From positions 1-22,756 of the IMG/VR virus record IMGVR_UViG_3300036846_000525: a stretch of 22,756 nt of DNA; one strand, 5' to 3'. Source of the DNA: a virus. A program made the position numbers and the translations under genes. The notes under the pieces were generated by a model. That model did not search any database and was not told the DNA's origin. It worked only from the letters and a program-made list of their open reading frames with translations. This document shows, in pieces, positions 8,748 to 14,738 of this stretch. Each line of letters opens with the position of its first letter. Position 1 is the first letter of the stretch.

Positions 8748-11700
8748 GCGGTCGCCTTCGCGACGTGCTCGTCGTACTGGGCCTTGTCGAGCACCTTCAT
8801 CGACTTGCCCGCTGGCTTGTCGGCGATCAGCGTCGGCTTGCCGCGCTTGACGGTCGAGTACACCTTGACGTGCACGTCGGGCATCTTGGACACGTCCTCG
8901 GTGTAGCTCTGCGCGACCGTCCGGTGCTGCTCGCGCAGCAGCGACTCGGCGACCTTGCGGCCGGTGCGCTCAGCGCGGGCCCGCTCGCGGGTGACGGCCT
9001 CGGACACGGGCACGTGCGCGTACCGCGCTTCAACGTCGTATCCAGCGTCGGCGGCGGCTTTCAGCTTGCGGCCGAACTTGCCGATGTGCGAGTTGCCGGT
9101 CCCGTCCACGATGATCGGGTAGTTGCCTTCCATCGCGAGCGCAGTCATCAGTTTCGCGAGGTCGCTCGACTCCTCGTGGGTCGCGGCGGCAGCGATGTCC
9201 TGTCGGCCCATCTTGCGCAGCGCGTCGTACTCGGGGAGCTGCGCCTTGATGTCGTCGGGGTTGATGTACACCGCGCCGTCGGGGATGTCGAGGTTGAACT
9301 TCGCGTCACTGGACTGTCCGGCCAGCCCGGACTTGCCGGATGCCGCACCCCCGGCGGTGAAGATCGCCTTGGCTTTGCCGTCGGTGACGGGCTTGGCGTT
9401 CGCGAAGAAGTGGTCCACGATCTCCTGGTGCAGTAGCTGCCGGGCGGCGGTGTATTTGCCGTCCACCTGGTGGAGCTTCTGGGTGTCGAGCGCCTGGCCA
9501 CCCGCGAGCGCCTGGTAGGCGTCGTCGTCGCGCTTGTCGCCGAGCGATCCGATGATCGCGTCGGTGGGGGCGGGAGGCGCGGCCGTCAGCGCCGTGAACC
9601 CGTGCGGTGGCTTGGGGCCGAGCTTCCCGATCCACTTGCCGCCCCGGCCGCGCGGGTGCAGCGCCTCGGTGTACTCGGCTTCCTCCAGGCGCTTGAGGAT
9701 GCTGAACGGGACGGTGTAGCCCTTGCCCGAGTCGAGCTTGACGTTGGCCATCCCCTTTCCCGCGTCGCCGGTCACGGTCGCCTTGTTCCCGTTCACCTCC
9801 ACGCGGTCGCCCTTCTTGAAGAACGGCACCTGCGCGCCCGGCGGTTTGAAGCTCTGTTGCGCCGGTGGCTTGTACGCACTCGGGAGGTACGGCGGCTTGT
9901 GGTACGGCAGCAGGATCGCTTCGAGCGTCTGCTTGCCGTCCGGGCCGGTCGTGAGCCCCTGTACTTGCATGCGCTGGTTGCGTGGCAGCAGCATGTCCGG
10001 CTCGCCCTTCTGCGCGTCGTCCAGGTGCATCATCCGCGCGCCGCCGGGGACCAGCAGCCGGACGCGGGTGTTGCCGGTCGCGTCGTTGATGTTGGTGTGC
10101 GCCCGGATGTAGGACTTCATCGAGAACGTCTTGCCGACCATGTCCTTCGTCGGCGCAGCGTCAGCGCCGAGGTACACGTGGGTGTCTACCGGGGCGTTGG
10201 TGGCTTCGAGCACCGCGTCGAGCCGCTTGACGCCTTGGCGTTCCGGGTCGGTGAAGTCCTTGCCGCTGCGGAGGTGGTCGTCCAGGGTGCGGCCCGCTGC
10301 GGTGGCGTACTTCTCCAGCGCCTGGTGCTCCTCGGGGTACACCTCCAGCTTGTCCTGCGCGTCGGTGAACTGGGTGCGCGCCTCGGCCCCGGTCGCCGGT
10401 CGCGGCAGGCTCTCCTCGCCGGTGGCGAACTTGCGCATCCAGCCCACCCGTGCCTTCAGTGCGCTGGCGGTCAGCTTGCGGTCCGCCTCGCTGGGGTATG
10501 ACGCGGCCTTCGTCAGCTCCTCGATCTTCGCGTTGGTGAGGGTGCGGGCGATGTGAGCGGCCTGCTGGCGCAGCGCGTCCTCGTTCTGAGGGATCGTGCC
10601 TGCCGCCTGGCCCCGGTAGCGCATCGTCCACACCTCCTCCGGCGTGTCACCGAAGGCGTGCAGCTCGCCGCCCTTGCGTCCGTACCCGAGGGTGCTGCCC
10701 ATGTTCGTCCGGATCGGCGTCTTGTCGTCTGTCCAGCGGACGTTGGCTCCACGGTCGCCGAGGAAGTCGCGGTTCGCGAGCAGCGCGTCGGCCATGTACC
10801 CGTTGCCGAGCGCCTCGTTCGGGGCGTCGATGTTCTTCGTCTTGCCGCCCTTGACGGTCTTGAACGCGAGCGCGGAGCCGGGCTGCTCGGGCGGGAAGGT
10901 GTCCTTGAACTTGCCGGTCGGGATCGGCTGGTCGAGCACGGCCTTGAGGATCTCCTGGTCGCGCTGCTTGTTGAGCATCTTCGCGGCCTCGTCCGGCGTG
11001 ACGGTTTTGATCGCCTGCGTCTCGTCGCTCGGTGTTGCCTCGCCGCCCGTGCGGACACCCACGTAGAAGCGGCTGGTGCCTGTGTCGCCCTTGAAGTCGC
11101 CGACGACCCCGGTGATGTGCGCGTGCAGCCCCGTCTCCTCCCACAGCTCCTTGTGGGCGTTCTGCTGCGGCGTGAGGTTCGGTTCGACGCCGCCCTTCGG
11201 GAACGTGTGGATGTACCCGCCGTAGTGGTTGCGCGGCTCGATCAGCGTCAACCTGCCGTCAGGCTCGCGGAGGATGATCCCGGTCGAGATGCGGGCGTGC
11301 GGCTCCGCGTCGATGGGCGGTTCGTTGGGAAGGTCCTCGGCGCGCTGGGCGAAGTCGGGTTCCGGTTCGGTTTGGACGCGACCCATCGTTGGGGTGTCGA
11401 TCCCGAGCGTGCGGTAGACCGAGTTGGACAGCAGCTCGCTCGCGACCCGTGTGCGGTCGCCGCTGTGGTTCTTCACGATGTAATCGTCACCGAGCCCGCG
11501 GGCCTTGATCGAGTCGCTGCCGAACGCCGGGGGGAGCTGGAGCTTCAGCGGGATGTGCCCGAAGTCGGGGATTGCCTTCTGCTTGGCGGGCGCGGGCTTG
11601 TCGCCGCCGAGCACCGTGTCGGCGATCTTCTTGGGCCCGCCGACGACGGTGCTGCCGGGCGACAGGTCCGGCATGAACGTCTCTTTCGGGACGTACGGTT

Positions 11701-12682
11701 TGGGGGCGACGTGCGGTGGCTTCGGCGCGTCGTGGCCCTTGGCGAAGTCGAACAGCGACCCGCCCGGCTTGTCGATCCATTCGCCGCCTCGGCCGCGCGG
11801 GTGCAGGAAGTCCTTCCACTTGACCTCCTGTAGCTCGCGGATCGCCTTGGCGATGCTTGGGCGCACGTCCTGCCCGTCGAGGAACGCTTCGATCTCACCG
11901 GGGTCGGCGACAGCTCGGATCGCTTCTTCGAGCGCGAGCGCGGCCTTGGCCATGTTCAGCGCGTCCCCGGCCTGTGGTGGCGGTGGGTCACTGGGACCGA
12001 GCGGCACCAGCGAGCAGAGGCAGCCGGGGTGCAGCGGCGGTTGGATCGCGTCGAGCACCGACCACGGCCAGCTCTTGCCCGCGAGCGCGAGGCACCCGAG
12101 CGTGTGGTTCTTGGTCGGCCCGAGCATCCAGCGTGCGCCCGCTGGGCTTCTGGCCTTCACCTGGGCGTTCTGGACGTGCGCCTTCGCGCGCTCCATCATC
12201 ACTTTGGTACGTAAGGCGGCGTAGTGCTGCTCCAGCTTCAGGATCGCCTGGACCTTCTGCTGCTGCTGCTCCAGGGTGGGAAGCTCCCCGGCGGTTTGCA
12301 GCGCGGCGGTGACGCGCTTGATCGCCTTCTGTTGGAACAGGCGCTCCAGCTTCATCTCGTTCTCGACAGCGGCCCTAATCGTGCTGGGGTCGGCGTCGGG
12401 GAACAGGCGCGTCAGTTCCTTCGTGAGCCAGTCGGTGCTGTCCGTGGTGTGCCAGCGCAGCAGCTTGCGCAGAACCTTCAGGATCACCGCGATCTTGACG
12501 CCGTGGACGAACGCCTCGGCGGGCACCTTGACGACGCCAACGGCTGCCCGAGCGGGCAGCGTGACCGCGACGGCCGGAGCAACAATGGCGACCTTGGCCG
12601 CTTGACCGGCGGCTGCGGCTTTCAACAGTTGCGTGACCGGCTGCGGCTGCTGGGGTTGCTGCTGCTGGTCAGGGACTGCCAC
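8744..12682 (-). CDS. MuF-type head protein fused to kinase-like, Nudix, ADP-ribosyltransferase-like, SH3-like and zeta-kinase domains (1312 aa)
   Basis: GTG start; TAG lies in frame four codons upstream, so no longer start exists. Residues ~100-228 carry the MuF signature (WMLGPTKNHTLGC, then PPLHPGCLC at 215-223), known from phage Mu gpF-like head morphogenesis proteins and MuF polymorphic toxins. Residues ~392-436 and ~600-756 are two halves of a kinase-like fold paralogous to the C-terminus of the giant protein. A Nudix domain (~461-583, PRNHYGGYIHTFPKGG and KELWEETGL) sits between them. Residues ~775-925 resemble an ADP-ribosyltransferase (FSMKSYI; EPD in place of ExE). An SH3-like module lies at ~955-1000. 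Residues ~1075-1290 match zeta toxin kinases: Walker A GGAASGKSG 1111-1119, THEESSDLA, IVDGTGNSH. LHPR linkers occur at 293 and 1008. Likely packaged and possibly delivered to the host; this is inference. Confidence 0.85.
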   Translation of the reverse strand: MAVPDQQQQPQQPQPVTQLLKAAAAGQAAKVAIVAPAVAVTLPARAAVGVVKVPAEAFVHGVKIAVILKVLRKLLRWHTTDSTDWLTKELTRLFPDADPSTIRAAVENEMKLERLFQQKAIKRVTAALQTAGELPTLEQQQQKVQAILKLEQHYAALRTKVMMERAKAHVQNAQVKARSPAGARWMLGPTKNHTLGCLALAGKSWPWSVLDAIQPPLHPGCLCSLVPLGPSDPPPPQAGDALNMAKAALALEEAIRAVADPGEIEAFLDGQDVRPSIAKAIRELQEVKWKDFLHPRGRGGEWIDKPGGSLFDFAKGHDAPKPPHVAPKPYVPKETFMPDLSPGSTVVGGPKKIADTVLGGDKPAPAKQKAIPDFGHIPLKLQLPPAFGSDSIKARGLGDDYIVKNHSGDRTRVASELLSNSVYRTLGIDTPTMGRVQTEPEPDFAQRAEDLPNEPPIDAEPHARISTGIILREPDGRLTLIEPRNHYGGYIHTFPKGGVEPNLTPQQNAHKELWEETGLHAHITGVVGDFKGDTGTSRFYVGVRTGGEATPSDETQAIKTVTPDEAAKMLNKQRDQEILKAVLDQPIPTGKFKDTFPPEQPGSALAFKTVKGGKTKNIDAPNEALGNGYMADALLANRDFLGDRGANVRWTDDKTPIRTNMGSTLGYGRKGGELHAFGDTPEEVWTMRYRGQAAGTIPQNEDALRQQAAHIARTLTNAKIEELTKAASYPSEADRKLTASALKARVGWMRKFATGEESLPRPATGAEARTQFTDAQDKLEVYPEEHQALEKYATAAGRTLDDHLRSGKDFTDPERQGVKRLDAVLEATNAPVDTHVYLGADAAPTKDMVGKTFSMKSYIRAHTNINDATGNTRVRLLVPGGARMMHLDDAQKGEPDMLLPRNQRMQVQGLTTGPDGKQTLEAILLPYHKPPYLPSAYKPPAQQSFKPPGAQVPFFKKGDRVEVNGNKATVTGDAGKGMANVKLDSGKGYTVPFSILKRLEEAEYTEALHPRGRGGKWIGKLGPKPPHGFTALTAAPPAPTDAIIGSLGDKRDDDAYQALAGGQALDTQKLHQVDGKYTAARQLLHQEIVDHFFANAKPVTDGKAKAIFTAGGAASGKSGLAGQSSDAKFNLDIPDGAVYINPDDIKAQLPEYDALRKMGRQDIAAAATHEESSDLAKLMTALAMEGNYPIIVDGTGNSHIGKFGRKLKAAADAGYDVEARYAHVPVSEAVTRERARAERTGRKVAESLLREQHRTVAQSYTEDVSKMPDVHVKVYSTVKRGKPTLIADKPAGKSMKVLDKAQYDEHVAKATA

Positions 12683-12709
12683 GCCTACAGGCTAAGTGCA
12701 GGCGTGGCA
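12677..12709 (-). promoter_or_regulatory. Perfect 10-bp inverted repeat over the MuF start codon
   Basis: TGCCACGCCT (12677-12686) and AGGCGTGGCA (12700-12709) are perfect reverse complements separated by 13 bases. In the minus-strand mRNA the 3' arm contains the GTG start codon of the MuF fusion gene. A hairpin here would hide the start codon, and no good Shine-Dalgarno sequence is seen nearby. It could be a translational control element or a protein-binding DNA palindrome. It has no T tract, so it is not a typical intrinsic terminator. Confidence 0.6.
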
Positions 12710-12741
12710 GTGCGCCCATGTGGGAATGCGCAGTCAGGCGA

Positions 12742-12759
12742 GGGCAGGGCAGGCTAGAC
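12742..12759 (-). repeat. Cassette-flank repeat, left copy
   Basis: Reading the minus strand, GTCTAGCCTGCCCTGCCC closely matches two plus-strand copies right of the cassette (14469-14487 and 14605-14622), sharing the core CTAG(C/T)CTGCCC. Left and right copies are in inverted orientation around the two-gene plus-strand cassette. Confidence 0.6.
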
Positions 12760-12932
12760 GCGCGGGGAGCTGGGCGGAGGAGGGAAGGGGTGGGATGTCG
12801 GGTCGGGATGTGGAGCGGTCAGGTCTTGAGCGGACTCGCCGGGTCGGCTGGTCAGGCGGGGAGAGGGCCGGGATGAATAGGCACGAGTAGGTTAGTCAGG
12901 CGTGGCCGGGGCTGGTCGGATTCGATGCGAAC

Positions 12933-12948
12933 CGGCTTGGACTGTCGG
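12933..12948 (-). repeat. Cassette-flank repeat, second family, left copy
   Basis: On the minus strand this reads CCGACAGTCCAAGCCG and matches CCGACAATCCAAGTCG at 14418-14433 on the plus strand at 14 of 16 positions. Like the other flank repeat it lies in inverted orientation relative to the cassette. Confidence 0.5.
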
Positions 12949-13074
12949 AAAGGCTGGGGCCGAACCGGTCCGGGTTGGCGCGGGTTGTCGGGGAGAGCCG
13001 AAAGGAGACGGAACGGCCTGAGTAGGTAAGTCGAGATCGTGTATCCGGAAGGTCCCGGAGTGCTGCGCACGCTA

Positions 13075-13089
13075 GCACGTATCGTGGGC
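13075..13089. promoter_or_regulatory. Operator-like palindrome upstream of the cassette promoter
   Basis: GCACGTATCGTGGGC resembles the palindrome in the recurrent minus-strand promoters (such as GCACGTCGTGTGC), with a different centre. Unlike those, it lies upstream of the cassette's presumed -35/-10 rather than inside the spacer. Read on the minus strand it is followed by TAGCGT, so a divergent promoter toward MuF is conceivable. The minus-strand -35 is poor, and no start-associated box follows. Confidence 0.3.
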
Positions 13090-13097
13090 ACCACGGC

Positions 13098-13152
13098 TTT
13101 GGTCGTTATAAAGGAGGTGCTAGGCTTCCGCGCCATTCATCCGACCGAGGAG
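13098..13152 (+). promoter_or_regulatory. Putative promoter and start-associated box of the plus-strand cassette
   Basis: A -10-like TAGGCT (13121-13126) lies 16-17 bases after a TTGGTC-like -35 (about 13098-13104). TATAAA at 13108 is an alternative -10. CCGACCGAGGAG (13141-13152), the same box found before minus-strand genes, ends six bases before the GTG at 13159 and fixes that start. The GCAC...GTGC palindrome of the other copies is missing from the spacer here, so regulation may differ. Confidence 0.5.
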
Positions 13153-13158
13153 GCATAA

Positions 13159-13872
13159 GTGCCCGAGTCGATCTTTGGGAAGTACGAACCCAAGGGCTAC
13201 CCCTACGTTTTCCGTGGGCACATCATCGTTGAGCTGCTGGCTGGTGGAACTCCGACCAACCCGGACGTGGCAGCCGCGTGGATCAAAGCGAAGGGCTACA
13301 AGGACCTGAAGGACGAGCTGATCGCAGAGGAAGTCTCCAAGATCATGGCCGAGCGCGGTGTCACCGAGGACGACGCCATCGAGCAGGTGTCTGAGAATCG
13401 TCACCTGTCGGGGTTCCGCCGCGACGAGCATGGGTTGTACATCGAGGGCCGTCAGCTCAAAGCGATGCTGAAGGAGGCTGCGAGCGTCGCGGCCGATGTT
13501 GGCAAACTTCAGATCCGGGGGTTGGGAGCGAACCCGAAGAAGGGGATCAAGTCGTTCGTTGCGGAGCACATCTTTGTGCGCGAGCAGCGGCTGCACCTCG
13601 GAGCGGACAAGCCGAGCGACGTGATCCAGTCCTTCATTCACACGTTCAGGGGCAGCGGCATCCAGTACACCGAGGTACTGGAGCAGGCCGAGTTCGACTT
13701 CACTGTCGAAACAGACCGCAAGTTCGATGACGAGTTCTGGGCGATGCTGTGGCTCACCGGCCAGCGTCAAGGCATTGGTGCTACCCGCTCGCAGGGGTTC
13801 GGTGCGTTTACGATCACGGAGTGGGAACCGCTTGGTGAGGTCAAGCCGGTCCGGCGTAAGAGGGCTGCATGA
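13159..13872 (+). CDS. Stand-alone RAMP/Cas7-like RNA-binding protein (candidate)
   Basis: GTG start chosen because CCGACCGAGGAG ends six bases upstream. The 237-aa product has features of the RAMP superfamily (the ferredoxin-like fold of Cas7, Csm3, Cmr4, Csf2 and Cas6). A hydrophobic first strand reads YVFRGHIIVELLAGG (16-30). A segment YIEGRQLKAMLKEAA (94-108) resembles the substrate-loop/helix region where Cas7-type proteins have G-x-x-x-K-G-x-x-R. A C-terminal glycine-rich loop GIGATRSQGFGAF (205-217) fits GhGxxxxxGhGxh exactly. Strand pattern around EFDFTVETD (178-186) and WAMLWLTG also fits. The tail is basic (RRKRAA). It is co-translated with the next gene (ATGA overlap). GC looks lower (35 of 60 in 13201-13260, versus 42 of 60 in 9001-9060). 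No CRISPR or Cas10 gene is present. Role unknown: host-CRISPR interference or phage RNA binding are inferences. Confidence 0.65.
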   Translation: MPESIFGKYEPKGYPYVFRGHIIVELLAGGTPTNPDVAAAWIKAKGYKDLKDELIAEEVSKIMAERGVTEDDAIEQVSENRHLSGFRRDEHGLYIEGRQLKAMLKEAASVAADVGKLQIRGLGANPKKGIKSFVAEHIFVREQRLHLGADKPSDVIQSFIHTFRGSGIQYTEVLEQAEFDFTVETDRKFDDEFWAMLWLTGQRQGIGATRSQGFGAFTITEWEPLGEVKPVRRKRAA

Positions 13873-14387
13873 CTATCACCTCCGACCTGATCACCGAACT
13901 GGTTGAAACGAAGGTTGAGGAGATCCTGGCCTCCGAGGGCGACGTGCTGCTCTCGGAGGCTGCGGCGGATGTTGTCGCAGATGCGCGGCAGACCGACGCG
14001 GATGCGCTGATCGACTGGTTCTCGGATCACGCGATCAATCTGATCCGAACGCAGCTTCAGTCACGGCTTGCGATGGCACGTCGCGGCACTCGCATCGGCG
14101 TGTTCCAGGAACGCGAGGTGAAGCCGTTCGAGCGCCGGTACGCCACCGCAGACAACGTGTGGAAGCGTATTGGCGAAATGCGCCGCCCAGATTGGCGATT
14201 TTTGGTCGAACAACGCTCGAAGCTCGCTACCGCCAGCCTGTTCGACATCGCGCTCGCGAAGCGGCTGATCAAGCGCTTGCCGGACGACACAACACCGACC
14301 CATGAAGTGGTGAGCGAAGCCGAGCTACGTTCACTTGAGGATCAGGCGCAGGTGGCTGCCGAACGATCCGTCGCCAAGTTTGCTTGA
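13869..14387 (+). CDS. Helical 172-aa partner of the RAMP-like protein
   Basis: The ATG (13869-13871) overlaps the RAMP-like stop by four bases (ATGA), so the two are almost certainly coupled and probably work together. The product looks mostly helical: an acidic N-terminal third (residues 1-45, TKVEEILASEGDVLLSEAAADV), a basic centre (LQSRLAMARRGTRIGVF; FERRYATADNVWKRIGEMRR) and a charged C-terminal helix (SEAELRSLEDQAQVAAERS). There is no signal peptide, membrane segment or cysteine cluster. I recognise no family. Small helical subunits accompany Cas7-type proteins in Cascade-like complexes, and the pairing recalls that, but no sequence motif supports it. GC in 14161-14220 is 33 of 60, again below the structural genes. 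A hairpin follows seven bases after the stop. Confidence 0.75.
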   Translation: MTITSDLITELVETKVEEILASEGDVLLSEAAADVVADARQTDADALIDWFSDHAINLIRTQLQSRLAMARRGTRIGVFQEREVKPFERRYATADNVWKRIGEMRRPDWRFLVEQRSKLATASLFDIALAKRLIKRLPDDTTPTHEVVSEAELRSLEDQAQVAAERSVAKFA

Positions 14388-14393
14388 TCCACC

Positions 14394-14417
14394 GTGCCCG
14401 GAGCCGTTCTCCGGCAC
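14394..14417 (+). terminator. Hairpin after the cassette, candidate terminator
   Basis: GTGCCCGGAG and CTCCGGCAC can pair over nine base pairs with one bulged C and a five-base loop (CCGTT), beginning seven bases after the stop of the 172-aa gene. No T tract follows; instead the RNA becomes very C-rich. It may act as an RNA-end-stabilising hairpin or with Rho-dependent termination. It would keep cassette transcripts out of the oppositely oriented portal gene. Confidence 0.5.
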
Positions 14418-14433
14418 CCGACAATCCAAGTCG
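14418..14433 (+). repeat. Cassette-flank repeat, second family, right copy
   Basis: CCGACAATCCAAGTCG matches the inverted left-flank copy at 12933-12948 at 14 of 16 positions. Confidence 0.5.
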
Positions 14434-14446
14434 TCCCAGACCAGAC

Positions 14447-14487
14447 CCGACTACCCCATCCTCCCCCGGCCTAGCCTGCCCATGCCC
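14447..14487 (+). repeat. ~40-base flank repeat, copy A
   Basis: Begins CCGACTACCCCA and ends in GCCTAGCCTGCCCATGCCC (14469-14487). The same succession recurs at 14583-14622 with a few substitutions and equal internal spacing. A further degenerate unit, GACTAGTCCGCCCAGTCC, follows directly at 14488-14505. Confidence 0.65.
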
Positions 14488-14582
14488 GACTAGTCCGCCC
14501 AGTCCGTGCCCGCGCTCCCCGACCCATCGCGACAACCCCCGTCAGGCCAGGCCCTCCCTCGTCTGCCCCCGCCATGCCAACT

Positions 14583-14622
14583 CCGACTACCCCAGTCTTG
14601 CCCGGCCTAGTCTGCCCAGCCC
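14583..14622 (+). repeat. ~40-base flank repeat, copy B
   Basis: Begins CCGACTACCCCA and ends in GCCTAGTCTGCCCAGCCC (14605-14622), matching copy A at 14447-14487. The inverted left-flank unit at 12742-12759 matches its second half. Confidence 0.65.
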
Positions 14623-14738
14623 GCACCTGACCACGCGCGTCATTGCACCCCTCGCCGCCCCGCGCCCAGCCTGACATCCCCAGTCCCTCCAGCACACCGC
14701 TGCGCCACCTCACCCCGGCCCGACTTCTCCCAACGCTG

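Larger units (their letters stand above)
12683..13158. other. Left flank of plus-strand cassette: G-rich on plus strand, C-rich/G-poor on minus-strand RNA
   Basis: This 476-base stretch has no gene I believe. The plus strand is markedly G-rich: in 12781-12840 I count 30 G and 10 C. Minus-strand transcription heading to the MuF gene would therefore make a long C-rich, G-poor leader, the typical composition of Rho-loading sites. It shares short repeats with the right flank in inverted orientation: 12742-12759 versus 14469-14487 and 14605-14622, and 12933-12948 versus 14418-14433. The end nearest the cassette (13060-13152) holds its promoter region. Any minus-strand promoter for MuF is not obvious; the only hint is the operator-like sequence at 13075-13089. 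Confidence 0.6.
14388..14738. other. Right flank of the cassette: C-rich repeats between convergent genes
   Basis: This 351-base region lies between the ends of the 172-aa gene (plus) and the portal gene (minus). I see no credible gene; open frames here have proline/arginine-rich products without a start signal. The plus strand is very C-rich (33 C and 13 G in 14461-14520), so transcripts leaving the cassette become C-rich and G-poor. It contains a hairpin (14394-14417) and several degenerate repeats, with two ~40-base copies at 14447-14487 and 14583-14622. Confidence 0.6.

Noticed and set aside
12696-13136. Open frames in the left flank on both strands
   Set aside because: Composition is biased and repetitive, no Shine-Dalgarno is present, and the frames run across repeats and promoter sequence.
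13159-14387. Cassette as a type III or IV CRISPR-Cas locus
   Set aside because: No repeat-spacer array, Cas10/Csf1-like, Cas5 or Cas6 gene is present; only one RAMP-like protein is seen.
12742-14622. Flank repeats as integrase attachment sites or transposon ends
   Set aside because: The repeats are short and imperfect, occur more than once per side, and no recombinase gene lies between them.
14384-14713. Open frames on both strands in the C-rich flank
   Set aside because: Products are low-complexity and arise from the repeat-like base composition; no start signals are seen.
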